From: Antennarius striatus
Taxonomy: Eukaryota; Chordata; Actinopteri; Lophiiformes; Antennariidae
Length of the DNA: 64,000 bases
NCBI RefSeq assembly: GCF_040054535.1
Contig: NC_090787.1
Span: 17,232,001-17,296,000, forward strand
Direction of reading: 5' to 3'
A model generated the notes under the pieces. That model ran no database searches, was not told the DNA's origin, and saw nothing but the letters and a program-made list of their open reading frames with translations. The first letter of the stretch is position 1. Every line of letters starts with the position of its first letter. Of the stretch, positions 28,501 to 53,299 are shown piece after piece. The translations under genes and the position numbers were made by a program.

Positions 28501-29640
28501 ACTATGTAACTACTAGGTGCTCCAAATTATTACCTTATGCAATATTGCATACGTTTTTGTGTTTATAAGTTCATAACCAGCACATTATATAGTGTTAATT
28601 TGGCACAATCTACCCATGCAACTGTCCCATCAGTCAAACACTGTCCCAGCCACAGCAGATTGGCTTTACGTATTGGCTTGTCAACAATGATACTGTACCT
28701 TGAGTGATGGAATCAGAGACCAAACCTACTTTGGGATTTTTTGAAAGACTCCAAAATGTCTGTGAAGGAAGACTGCAAATATTTCCTATACTACAAATTA
28801 CACTTCAGTCTTGCAGTACACTCTGATGGTGATAAATATGCAAAGTTTCCCACTAAAACCAGTGAAAACACCTGCAGCCAACATTTAAAAGAGCAATGAT
28901 GTCACACTTCACGGTTTGGAGAAAAACATTCCTGTATAAAGATCCAGGTAATTACTTTATATTGACAGAAGCCGTAGAGCAGCGTCTTGTTCTGAGACGG
29001 TTAGGGTTGTTATTCGTTTGGACCACGTGTGTCAAACTGTAATGGGCGATCCTCAGGTACCACCTGTACAGTGACCGAATGATTCCTATGTTGTCAGGCG
29101 AACCATTGTGTGACTTTCGCATCTTCACCTGCGATGTTAAGGGTGTGCTACAGAAGCATGATAGCAGCAAGAGAGGAAGCGATGGTGTGGACAATCAAGT
29201 CAGGGGTATAACTCACAGATAACAGTTCACTTCCACTATCACACAACTTCAACTGGACTAAAAGTTACTTCATGTGTGAATCACAACACTTGCAGAAACG
29301 ACGGCAGAACAGCAAGTTTATTTTGGTTAGGATCAGAAACACAGATAATGTCCTGAGGGTGAGATGAGCGGAAATTAGATCAAAATCCCCTGATTGAAAT
29401 ATGGCGTTGATGTGTGATGTTCAGGCGAAAGGAGTAATGAGGATGAGCTGTGTTTTACAATGTTTGGTGAGTAAGATTGAAGGTGGAGAAGTTACTCTCA
29501 ACAGCAGAGAGCAGCACGGACCATTCCATTGACAAACTCCAACCAATAGGGAGATAACATTACTGTCTGTAGTCACATCTCCCATTGCTCAAATAATCTG
29601 TCCTACTGAATAAACCTAGTTTCAGTTGAAATGAAAAACA
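28500..29640. other. Intergenic sequence without recognised features
   Basis: I see no exon series, RNA gene or clear repeat here. The longest frames are short and lack splice or codon support. KPNA3 transcripts could reach into the right part (TTTATT, minus-strand AATAAA, near 29314). Confidence 0.5.
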
Positions 29641-29797
29641 AAAGGCACAATGATTTTCAACTAATTCTTGTCTTTAATATGCACAAGAGTTGAAAGCATC
29701 AATGAGCCACCTTAAAGAGAAGAATTTAATCTAAATTTTATAAAAAGATATAAACAATCAGAGGCCAAAACGCTGTCTGTTGCTTTTCTCCTAATAT

Positions 29798-31965
29798 TTT
29801 ATTTAAAACAACTTTTCATTAGCAAGTAAAAATCCTGCAACAAACATAAGCTTGTATCCAATTTGGATACAAGGCAACAAAATTGTAAATCTTTAAAGTG
29901 GCTCGGTCTAGTCTGCTAGATCTTGACTGTACACCCTCCTGATAGTTTTGATCAGTAATAAACAGCTAGTCCCAAAAACAAGCCTGGGCTGCTCATAACA
30001 ACCCCACCCAATATTTAAAACAGTCCCATTACACCCACCCGCTCCGACCCCCTCTCAGTAGTTAGCAGCCAACCAGAGGATCATAAAGTCTTTGAGAACA
30101 GGGCTAGGGTCGGGTTCACAGTCTAAACACATTGAACCTGTACCCGCACAGCTGGGACATGGGACGGTACATTTTGAACATCCCGTCACCACTATGAAGA
30201 GGGGAAGAAAGGAGGAGGGAAAAAAAAAAAAAAAAAGCAAGTTCCAATTATCTGCATGTCATCACAATACATATGCAAGTCAAAAATAAAACAATGAGAC
30301 AAAGAAATATTGCTCCAAAAAGAAAACCCCTCCTCAGCCATCTTTGACAGTCAGTTGATCGTCCATCCAATAACTGTCAGCTGCAGCAGCTTTGTACAGG
30401 CGTTATGTAAATAAATTCATATATTCATTATACGGCAAGGAGAGATACACATCACATTTTTGTACAGTTATTCAAATTTAGTGATGACATGTGACCTCTT
30501 CAAAGGTAGGTAAGTACTGTAAAAGTCAGGACCTGAACTCAAATCTCAAGACTTCGAGTTTAGTCTTCAACGAGTTTACTGTAGGTCCCTTTCTGTAGGC
30601 AGACATCAATATGCCTCTCAGACAAGTGCATAAGACTGAAGAAAAGGAAAAACAAAAGGCATGTGGAGCTTCACAGGCCCAACCAGAAGAAGCCGTGAAG
30701 CCGGGACGTGAACGTAAAATATTTATTTCCAAACTGAATTTAAAAGAATTAAAATAAGCTGAAGGTCGGATGAGAAATTCAGGCTGATTTTTGAGTTCAA
30801 CTTTTTCTTAAAACCCCCCTTTCCAAGTTTCACATTGCAGGGCAGTCCCAAGGAAACAAACAAAAAAAAGAAAAACCTTCGCTGGATCACAGGACATGAA
30901 CGAGCTTCCTGCTGCAGAAATGGACGTCCTGTACGGGGGGGGGGGGTAAAGCTACAGCTGACACGCTCCTCTTCTCTTAAGTCTTTGTGCCTTTGCCAAA
31001 AAAGGTGCTTCTTCCCATGACAGGTGTTCACATCTCTACTAACACACTACTGTCACTCTGCTGAAACACAAGCAGGCCGGTAGCAGGTCTGAAAGAACTG
31101 TGTATTGAAAAACAAAAAATTATGGCATTTTCTTCACATTTTTGATGATTTTTCTTACACACCGTGTTTGATAATTCGACCGGTCACATTGTTGTGACAT
31201 CATTGAATCAAAAGTTCCATCAGTTCGTTTGTCACGGAGTCCTCTTGTCACCTAAGAGCCCTTTCACCCCTCCACCTGCCCCAGGAGTCCCCTGGGAGGG
31301 CAGTGGGGGACCGTAATTGATCATGGCTTACCTCTGGGATTAACTCTTTAAACTGGTTGAGAGAGGGTTACTGGGGGTGCCCAGCCATTTTGGGAATCCT
31401 CGTGACTAAGTGTGTTAATGTGTGAACTTGTGTTAGTGTGCGTGCACATAAGTGAACATCAGAGGACAATCCAGGGGAGGGAAAGCACAAAAATAAACCA
31501 CAACAAACAGCAGTATTTTCTTCCCCACAAGTGATATGATGGCTTCAAACAGAAGTATGCACACAGGTTTTAAGTGTCAAAAAGTGTGTTTATGTTGTGA
31601 CTGAGAGTGTGCTTGTGTTTTTGTTTTTATAAAGACTTGACATTTGGCATTAATCTTTTATGGGATATTGTGAAGCGCTGACCGAGGTGATGACGCCTGT
31701 TGAATGGCCAGCACTCTATTGTCATGTTCGGTGAAGGATGACCATTTAAAACAAAAGAAAAGGGGAAAAAAAATAAAAATAATTAAAAAAGGCCCCCCGC
31801 AGTGCAGAGGCGTGGGTTGGTTAATCCTTCAGTGTTGAGTTTCCATGCTGAAAAAATGCTAAGTGAATCCTTCTGTACCAGGTTGCCAGGTGGGAGAAGA
31901 GATGGGTGAATGTCTGGAGTGATACAGAGTACCCGTGCAGCTGGTTGAACCAAACATCCTGGCGT
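29798..31965 (-). other. kpna3: Probable KPNA3 3' untranslated region
   Basis: This sequence follows the KPNA3 TAA and lacks other coding exons apart from the orphan frame at 30055-30191. Minus-strand AATAAA hexamers lie at 30722-30727 and 29798-29803. Mammalian KPNA3 also has a long 3' UTR. The extent is inferred. Confidence 0.5.
30055..30191 (-). CDS. Orphan candidate terminal exon encoding a Cys-rich, DnaJ-zinc-like motif
   Basis: On the minus strand a long pyrimidine tract and TTCATAG at 30192-30198 look like a splice acceptor. The exon then reads VVTGCSKCTVPCPSC, then AGTGSMCLDCEPDPSPVLKD, then FMILWLAANY and a TGA at 30055-30057. Six cysteines in CxxC pairs with a GTG between them recall DnaJ-type zinc modules. 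I find no convincing upstream exons, and splicing from the KPNA3 penultimate exon would be out of frame. It may be chance or part of an unrecognised gene inside the KPNA3 3' region. Confidence 0.3.
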
Positions 31966-44575
<12,610 letters not shown>

Positions 44576-44800
44576 GGCTGTGTGAGATTTAGCTTCAACT
44601 CCGGCTTAACGGGTATCCTCCGTGTGAGGGTAGCTCGCGCTGCTGCTGGCTCAACAGAGGGGGGAGGAGGCGAACGCAGAACAGCGTGAGGGGAGGAGTT
44701 CACGGATCCTCCGCGAGCTAACGCGGGCTGTTCTGGTTTCACGGCCTCCCCGACGCAATAATACAGTACTTAAATCACCTTCCACTTATCAGCCATGACA
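44576..44800 (-). promoter_or_regulatory. kpna3: KPNA3 5' UTR and CpG-rich promoter
   Basis: The sequence immediately upstream of the KPNA3 ATG is rich in CG dinucleotides (CGAACGCAG, CTCCGCGAGC, AACGCGGG). It forms a small CpG-rich block against an AT-rich background. No TATA box is evident. Boundaries are approximate. Confidence 0.45.
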
Positions 44801-45977
44801 GTCGTTCTCAAACGTGAAGAGGTGAGTTGCGAAGCCGGACAGCCGTAAAATAACGACAAAAAAAAAGAGTATGCCTTCAAACACAAAACTTTAATAGCGA
44901 ATCAATAATCGTTGGATTTGCTTGTAGGATAACATTATTAGTGCAAACAAAGACAAGCTTTTGTTTTCGGTCACACTTCTGCAGCTGATATGCAATGCTA
45001 ATACAACACAACAGACTGAGAATTTTAACCATATAATCCTAATCAGAGACAACCATCATAAACTATCATATCTGACCTTTAGAATAAATTATACAACTAC
45101 AGATTTCAAGACTGGAACCGTGTGGGTAGACTAAAAGACTGTTCAGATTTTTTTTTTTTAAATAATCGAAATACATACTAGTGTATGACATTTTAGGAAT
45201 ATTTCACTTGGTAGAAAATTTGTGTGGGAGTTGGGTGAAAATGATCATCTGGCTGTTCTCTTGTAAATGCACTGGTCTACTGGAGTTTGTACTTAAAGCT
45301 CTGTGAAATGAATTAAAATGTTTAGCAATATCCCTGTATTTGATTGTATTTTCAATTCAAGAAGGCAACATTAAAACACAAGGGATATTGTTGATGAACA
45401 TGTGAGCAATGACAGGTGACCTTTCATTAAGAACTCTTCCTGGTCTCTCAAGCTTTGACAAAATAAAAGGGACAAGTCATATTGAACAGTGGCTCAAATA
45501 AATAAAAATAGGGGGCATATGCTGGGATGTAAGTATCATTTAAGATGCTACGTATTTAAAGAAGAAAAAAAAAAGGACATAAAGCAATTTCAACAAACAT
45601 GGCTTCTTATCCGTAACAAAGGAGACTTTTTACCTCCAAATCTACTTCTGGCATTTACATACAATTGATATTTTAAGAAATGATCGAGAGTGTTTCAGTT
45701 ACTTGAAGGTGATTACAGATGACACAACAGGGTGACAATTTTCCATCAATACTAACAGCCGATCATTGTTGACCGGTGACCAGAAATCCCTGTTTCTTCA
45801 AGGATACTCCACAGTAAATCCAGAGCAGCAGCAACAAGACAGAGTAGCCACAAGGAGGGGACAAGTTTTAAAGCCACAGACTGTATTATGCAATCAAGGT
45901 CAAACTGTAGAGTCAGAGATTACTATGAGACCTAAGAGGATGACGATGAAAAGAGGTACTGAGGATGAGGAGCTCCT

Positions 45978-48900
45978 TTAGAATATCTGTTGTTCAAACA
46001 GAATCTTCTCATATCCTTGTGGAGGTGTATGATAGAAGTCACTGAACTGACAGTCTAGGATGGCGCTGTCATCCACTGGAACAAAAGACAGGAAACACAT
46101 GTTCACATGTTAAAACGCATTTTCCAATTAGCACAATTTTAAAAATTAACTTGTGCATTTTTGCTGCTCAATAAAGTTATTATGTACACACAAAGTCAAA
46201 TACCAAAGCAAAAATGTGTATAGTTTCACCAATAAATCATATATAGTGGTGTACATGCCAAACCATGAAAGAAAATCATGAGTGACGGTTCACACACCAC
46301 AGGTTTAACTTTAAAAAAAAAAAAGTATTAGATTGTTGTGGTGAGATGATGACGAGAGATTATTCTGTTTTAGGAGTAATAATATGAAGAATAGCTAACA
46401 TTATTTTCTTTATTGTGCAAAATGTTCTGCAAAGGCAGTACAACAACGTAACCTCTCAATCTACAAAGTTGACTTGTGTCTAAAGTTGGTACTAATGTCA
46501 ATCTCAATCTGAATGCCTTCAGTCAAACACCCACAATAAAATAAATCGTCCTCATGTTGTTCACCAGCTGTGTGATATTGTTTCTTGATCTTCTTACTCA
46601 TTCATTTCAATATCAAGTCGTTCACTGACCTATGAGATACTCGACACGTCAGCCTCTCTAAAGCTCTCATAAAAAGTAGTTCTCAAACAAACCCTGAGGC
46701 ATACACTGAGAAACAGAACCTATGCTGAACAGATAATAGAAAGTGGACATTGTTGTACATAAAATCCACATTAGAAAAACGTTGGAAAACTTCAACTATT
46801 TAAAAAAAACTATTACAATAATACAATAATAAAATGGCCAAAGATAAACCGTTGAGTAAAATAAAATGCTGCAGCCTTTAACCAGAATAAAACTTGACTG
46901 TCTCCGGGGCGAGTTCAGCCCCTTTTCACGATAAATTCTGCTTGGACAAGTCCACATCATTCATGACTGGATGTGAGGAATTTGTCTGCAGTCTGATATG
47001 TACTTAAAACCTTCTTGGATACCCCACAACAGCCCTAAATGAGCAAAGAGGTGTATAAATGTACAAACACAGCCCTCTAGTGGAATAAAATAGCAACAAT
47101 GGCTCCCCAGCAGGACTTCGCTATGCTTATATAACAGGAACGAACTCTTGGTAAACTAGAAGAATATCAATCGTACAAATAAACATACCATAAACGACAG
47201 GGTATACAGTTCCTCGGATCCCTGAGGCAGGACAATGCATGTTTTTTCCATTCAGATATAAATTCAGCTCCACATGGTCGTACGTTATACCCTGAGGAAC
47301 ATAGAAAATGGAATTAATCTTTGACATTTTGGTGGAAATATGACCACACATTTAAACAAATTTAACTTCAAACCTTCATATATATGTTCATATAATCCAC
47401 TTATTCAAAATGTCAGTTTGTTGCCCATTGAAGATTAACATTGTTGCTCTTTTCTATTCATAGGAGGAACAGGAAAAGCTTGGAAAAGCCACAAAGTTTA
47501 GAAACAAAACAAGGTATGTGTATGCTTTTCTCCCACAGCATTCTTCGCTTTCCTTTAGTCCTGCCCTTTAGTCGTGGACTGGATCGAGACGGTTTGAATT
47601 TCTCTGCATAATATCTTCAGTAAATGGTGCTTCCATCCAATGAGAAAATGCATCATTAATTAGATATCAATCTGCTGGATTGTTTTTACTGTAACACTTT
47701 ACAGTTAATAAAGTGCCACTACATGAATCACTGGACCCTCCAAAGAAACACACGACCTTTCCCATATAATTCAAAGTTTAGATATTCAAAGTGAAATACG
47801 TTTTGTTCTTACCACAATGTCGCCCTCCTGAGGGAGGCTGTTTGCAGGTAGACGGTTCTTCTCTTCGTTATTGTGGTAAACTGACCCATCATGCCTCAAG
47901 ACGAGGCTGTTTATGTCTCTGCCCATAGGCACTTGGTTAAGATTAACTTTCTGCGTTGCCACACCAATTCCCCATACACCTAAACACAAAGCACAGAGTG
48001 AGTGTCTGCAAAGTCTCAAAGACGAAAATGATCAAAATGCACATTTGCAACTGAATGCTATAAGAAACAGCTATAATAAAATTGCTTTGCATAAAGTAAA
48101 AAAAGCTAACTGCTTGTGCGTTCCATTTTCACTGACTCTGTTATTGAACAGAATTCCATCAGTAACCACTATGTCTCAAGATGGCGTAGTGTCTAAAACG
48201 GTAACATGTCAAATCAACAGCTCCCGCTGGGAATGAACCAGAATACACCAGTCTGGTAAGAACAGAAGGCGGGAGCAACAAGCCAAGTGCTTACCAGTGG
48301 ACTGGATTTTAAACTCAAAATAACTTTTGTTCTGGTGCAGAGGAGCGTTGGCCAGACAGCCTCCAGTGCCACATATCCTCCGGCCGCTCTTTACAATCAC
48401 AACATCTGTGCCTGCAAAACAAAGGCAGGGATACATCTTGAATTCATAAAATTTATTTAGGTTGCCTTCCTCATTACATTTTTTTCTTCTATGAGAAACA
48501 GTTTATTTATTTATACAACGAATGTAAATAGTGACCCACACCTGTAACTATTTCCTATAGCCCGGGATAACATTTTCAAATGGATCATTTATTATTTTAT
48601 TATTTTGTAGCCAACAATTTTTTAAAAATTGTCAATTGATTACAGTAATGAACAGTTAACATCACAACAGACCCATCTGGTTAACTGGAATTTTTTTGTG
48701 ACATTATTGTTGTATTTGAAGACAAAAATTTCATTTAAATAATTTAAAGCTTCCTTTAAATGAGATAAATTAAAATCAAACAAAGTCTTCCTTAAATTTT
48801 TTTTGTGGATGTTTTTTGCTTCTGTTCAAAATACAGAAATATATGTTGCACATATGACAGCTTTCAAGCTCTCCCGTTGCAGAAAAAGTTCTCTGCGTTC

Positions 48901-50158
48901 ACCTTAACATTTTCCACATTTTGTCACATTACAGCCACAAACATATTTTATCGGAATTTTATGTGAAATACCAACACAAAGGGTCACACAATTGTGAAGT
49001 ACAAAGAAAATGATACATAATTTTAAATTTTAAAAATAAAAACATCACAAAGTGCGGTATGCTGAAGTATTCAACCCCCTGTTGTCTCAATGTTAGGAAT
49101 TGCCTTCAGAAGTTTGCCAGATGATTGCTGAACGATACTATATTGACCTAATGATGAAATAGAGTCAACCTGGGGGGGCTGAATACTTTTATACATCCCA
49201 CTTTTTAGTTTATTTGTAAAAAAAAAAAATCATGTACAATTTTCTTAGTACTTCATGAATGTGTGCCACTTTGTGTTGGTTTTTCACATACAATTCCAAT
49301 AAAAGACATTTGTTTGTGGTTGCAACGTAACAAAATGTGTAAAAGTTCAAGGGGTAGGAATACTTCTACAAAATACTGTATCCGTTTAAGATGGGCAGGA
49401 CTACCTACAAGCAGGATTTAACATCACTGCTAGTTTTGTTCACCAATTATAATCCAGTTTGCAAGATTTCAGATGGAGCTGGCTGGGAATAGACTTTTCA
49501 GTGAAGTTGATGAAACATTGAGTTCAATAAGTATAACTTTAAAGATAGAAAAGCTTTCCTCTCTGCTACTTTGTGGATGTCTTAATAAGTTAAGAGGTAG
49601 AGACACATCTAAGAATACAAATGGAAAACTACATGAGACACAAACTGTTATTAAAAAAGAGTAAGTCATAAAATACTCAAAATGCTGTAAGTTAAAGACA
49701 TTTGATATTATAATACTACATGCTAAGACACAGTGCTTTATAAACCTGATGTTTTCCTTTTCAAAAACAGCACTATAATTAAAATTGAAATAAGATAAGC
49801 AGACATCAAGAGATTGATTCTGAAACCATAAACTGTTTAAAACACTAGAATGGTTTGGTATCAAGTGTATTGAGAGGAAGCTATTAGTAAAAGTTAGATA
49901 GCTGTGGGTAACCCTGAGCTAACGACTGATGAAGGGGGCTCAGCTAATGCTAGCAGCGGAAGTAGCAACCATCAAGCTAACCACAACACAACCCAGTTTA
50001 AACATCAGCTACACGAACGTCAGGTCACAAATCCACAGACAAACTTAGTTACCCATGTGGTGAGTGTCTAACTGAACGGTGGGCATCTCTTTGAGGGGAA
50101 TATGCCCCGATCCGCCATCCCCGCAACAGCCTAGGCAACACGTAAATATCGCTGCCAT
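45978..50158 (-). CDS. spryd7: SPRY domain-containing protein 7, complete, 196 aa
   Basis: This is a small, nearly SPRY-only protein (human C13orf1/CLLD6) of poorly known function, probably a protein-interaction module. Exons in order are 50053-50158, 48295-48411, 47813-47979, 47189-47291 and 45978-46075, giving 197 codons including TAA, matching human length. It begins MAAIFTCCLGCCGDGG; the clustered cysteines could be lipidated, which is inference. The SPRY core includes IVKSGRRICGTGGCL, HQNKSYFEFKIQSTG, WGIGVATQKVNLNQVPMGRD, YHNNEEKNRLPANSLPQEGD, YDHVELNLYLNGKNM and AILDCQFSDFYHTPP. It ends LFEQQIF. All intron phases agree. Confidence 0.96.
47072..47083 (-). promoter_or_regulatory. Candidate CTCF core motif
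   Basis: The minus strand reads CCACTAGAGGGC, an exact fit to CCASYAGRKGGC, in a SPRYD7 intron. Confidence 0.35.
48885..49380. mobile_element. Tc1/mariner-like non-autonomous element
   Basis: Around 100 bases at the left (ACATTTTGTCACATTACAGCC, CACAAACATATTTTATCGGAATT, AATACCAACACAAAG) return inverted at the right (CTTTGTGTTGG, AATTCCAATAAAAGACATTT, ACGTAACAAAATGTG, AAGTTCAAGGGGTAGGAATAC, AATACTGTA). This long inverted-repeat wording is typical of fish Tc1-type elements. The outer left end has decayed. The centre has no transposase, only AAGTATTCAACCCCC and similar. It lies in SPRYD7 intron 1. Confidence 0.7.
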
Positions 50159-51067
50159 TCTTTCCCCGATATTAACGTCTCAACATCCGGAAACAACCTC
50201 ATTCCAGCGAACCAAAGAGCGCTTCTTGATGAAACGTCCCCGAACAGAACAGCGACACCCAGCGACAGTCCTGGGAACTACAGCAGCCCCTGCTACCCAA
50301 CTGTATCCAATCACAGTGGCTAAGATAGGCAGTTGCTCCTGATGGCATGGAAACAAGGGAAGAAAAATCAAGGTCAGAATTTATACACGTGACTAAGTAA
50401 CTATTGGGTATCGATGTTACATAACCACCAACATATAACGCGAGTTTCACAAAATATAGTCATGTTTTAATGAACAAATGGTGACTGGGCAATTCATAGT
50501 TGAACAGCATCCCCTGACATTGGATTGAGATCAGATGGATGAAACATAAAATCGATATTAAAACGTCGCTGATTCACGATGTAAGCGGCGTCCATAAGTT
50601 TGACAGCTTTGTCTTCTGTGTGCCACATGTGAAGTTTGCGGGTTTTTTTTTTTTTTTATTCAGTAGATGTCGCAGGGTGCTTTCACTTACAACCTATATT
50701 CATTCAAAAACGCATATAAAATTGGGCCAGTATAAAAATCTACGACGCAAAGCGAGGATTAAAACCTAGTTGACAGTTTTTCACGCTGTAATGTTTTGCA
50801 TAGCAACAGCCCCTCCCCCATCCGACAATAAGGGACCGTCTACATGTTACCAGCCTGGGGCGAAAAACGCACACATCCGATTGTCCATAATATGAGAGTG
50901 TAAAATAGAAATATACGCTTAAAAATCACTTTCATAACGTTTTAGTACAGAAATAGAAAAATAGTGCTTCTTAAGTACAGGAAATGTCCATGTTTTATTT
51001 TTTGTGCGGCTCGCAAACGGTTAACTCTTTACCCGGAAAGGGCGAAGTCTGCACAGCAACAAGCGCC
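50159..51067. promoter_or_regulatory. Head-to-head SPRYD7 / TRIM13 promoter region
   Basis: The two genes diverge from this 0.9-kb interval. CCGGAA at 50187-50192 is an ETS-like core, 30 bases upstream of the SPRYD7 ATG. The same head-to-head arrangement exists in mammals. Nothing else coding is seen between them. Confidence 0.45.
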
Positions 51068-52925
51068 ATGATTGCGTTGCACCGAGAGCCTCAGACGCTG
51101 GTGAGTGATTCTTGTGGTCCAGTTGTTGCATGTTACTATGCCCTTGCAAAATCTGTCACAGCTCTTACCTCAGTACCTTGCCAACAGGAGCAACGCTGAC
51201 GCAAAGCTCTTTTGTCAATAATTTGTCGCATTGGATTATTTTGAGGGTCGATCATTTCGAGCTCTACTCAGCGAAGACAGCGCCTTTCTTGGATGTGGGA
51301 ATAAAAAAAAAAAAAAACTAAAAAAAAAAAAAAAAACCCTTTTGATCTCCTAGTTAAGAATTTAATGGGTTTGACTAATATGCAGCTTGGCTTTGCACAA
51401 GGTTTTAATTTTGTGACAGTGGCTGTTCCTGCCGTCAGGCGGACAAACTGAGCTCCTGCCAAGCCTTTACGCACGTAAAGCGACAGAAACTGGGTTTGAG
51501 GATGGGAATACTGCACACAGTTGGAACCTGACTGCAAAAATCTGTATCCTTTGCGATCCTGCATGATTGTCTTATGTCATTTATTGCCTTGCTTGTGCTG
51601 CTACTTGAGGCAGTATCCCTTTGAGAATGGGGTGCGTATTTTTCAGATGTTAACCTGCTGATTTGTTTGGGTTTTTCTAACTAATAAAGGATCGATGTGA
51701 TGTGTGCGTAATGTGTTTCCAGGATGCCATGGACCAGCTCGAAGAAGAACTTACCTGTCCGATCTGCTGCTGTCTTTTCGAGGACCCAAGGGTTTTGTTG
51801 TGCTCACACAGCTTTTGCAAGAAATGCTTGGAGAGACTCTTGGAAGGGAGCCGAGGTCCCGCTTTCAGAACACCTTTCAAATGCCCGACATGCCGCAAAG
51901 AGACGCCTCATAACGGCGCAAACAGCCTGCAGATCAACTACTCACTGCGGGGAATAGTGGAGAAGTACAGCAAAATAATGGTCATGCCCAAAACGTCTGT
52001 CTGTAAACGGCACTGCGGCCAGCCTCTTAATATATTTTGCTCCACGGACTTAAAACTCATTTGTGGGTTTTGCGCAACGACAGAGGACCACCAGGGGCAT
52101 AAATTCACCTCTTTGGAGGAGGCGTACGAACAGGAGAAGGAGGCGTTTGAGGAGCTGTTTCACACCGTGGAGGATTGGAAGAGCGCAGATATTCTCTCCC
52201 GCCTGGAGACGCTTCAATCCGGCAAGAAAAACGCGCTCCAGGCGCTGACGAAGGACGCGTCAGTGGTGAAAGACTATTTCGACAAAGCCATTAATTCCCT
52301 TGAATGTAAAAAAAATGAGATCCTCTCCGATTTCGAAACCCTGAAGCTGGTGGTGTTGCAGACCTACGACCCGGAGATCACCAAACTGAGCACCGTGATG
52401 GAGGAGCACGGACGTGCGCTCACCCAAGCCGAGTCCTTCAGGAGCGTCACCGACCCGCTGTCCTTTCTGCAGCACATGCAGGAGTTCCGGGAGGCGCAGG
52501 GGGTCTTCAGAGGGACTCTGCCACCCCCTCGGAAAAACCTGGACGTCGGTAGACGTGTGCTCAACTTTGATGTCAAAAAGTGGGACTCAGTGAGGCTCAG
52601 CGAAGTAGACAAGATCTCTGTCACGCAGGAGAGGGCCTCCAATCCCACGGGGGGGTCACGCAGGACTATACTTCTGTGGATCATTTTATTCTTCAGTCTG
52701 CTGTTAACGTGTCTGTTGCTGTTTCAGCCTCACACACTCGCAGCTTACGCGCATTCGCAGGTCGAACTGTCTCTCACTGCCGTTTCCTCGCTGCTTTCCC
52801 GCGCTCCCGCGTACCTGCAGGAAATGACTGACACGTGGACCCGGGTCACGTGTGTAGCTCAGAGATATAGCGTTGTATTTATTGAATCTGCCATCGATTC
52901 TATTGATATATTATTTAATGGTTAG
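51068..52925 (+). CDS. trim13: TRIM13 E3 ubiquitin ligase, 398 aa from the main ATG (411 aa from an upstream in-frame ATG)
   Basis: This is a RING ubiquitin ligase anchored in the ER membrane; its family member in mammals acts in ER-associated degradation. The main ORF is a single exon with Kozak GCCATGG at 51729 and stop at 52923-52925. RING: CPICCCLFEDPRVLLCSHSF, CKKCLE, CPTC (residues about 10-60). B-box: CKRHCGQPLNIFC, CGFC and the closing His residues (about 90-130). A coiled coil follows (KKNEILSDFETLKL). The C-terminal membrane segment TILLWIILFFSLLLTCLLLF lies near residue 320. Upstream exon 51068-51100 ends at a good donor (CTG|GTGAGT) and joins 51723 in frame, giving MIALHREPQTLDA before MDQLEE. 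Human has a comparable short N-terminal variant. KCNRG, which overlaps TRIM13 in human, is not seen. Confidence 0.95.
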
Positions 52926-53134
52926 CCCGTGGATGAAAAGCCATTCCACCCAGGTCACCAGTGGGATAAAGCGTTAGGACACACCGAATTCCACATAAAT
53001 ACAGCCTGGTTCACAATTTATTTTGCACAAACAGCAACTCCAGAATCAGGTAATAATCCAGTTTGTAATCACATTTTAATCGGACCTGTCCCTTCGTGTA
53101 GTAAGCTGTCATTCTTTGTCCAAGATGATCTTTT

Positions 53135-53140
53135 AATAAA
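53135..53140 (+). terminator. trim13: Candidate polyadenylation signal AATAAA for TRIM13
   Basis: This is the first AATAAA after the TRIM13 stop, 210 bases downstream. Another lies near 53717. Confidence 0.5.
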
Positions 53141-53215
53141 TGAAACGAAAAGCGGTTTAAGTCACTCCCGTGTTTTTGTTTTTCTATCAGTGTGACAGGG
53201 CAAATCTGACAATTC

Positions 53216-53219
<4 letters not shown>

Positions 53220-53290
<71 letters not shown>
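53220..53290. repeat. (CA)n microsatellite
   Basis: About 35 uninterrupted CA units lie just beyond the presumed TRIM13 3' end. Confidence 0.97.
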
Positions 53291-53294
<4 letters not shown>

Positions 53295-53299
53295 TATAA

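Noticed and set aside
31330-31400. A minus-strand GAG|GTAAGC donor that might belong upstream of the Cys-rich exon at 30055-30191
   Set aside because: The preceding frame is very short and no start or acceptor of quality was found, so linking the two would be guesswork.
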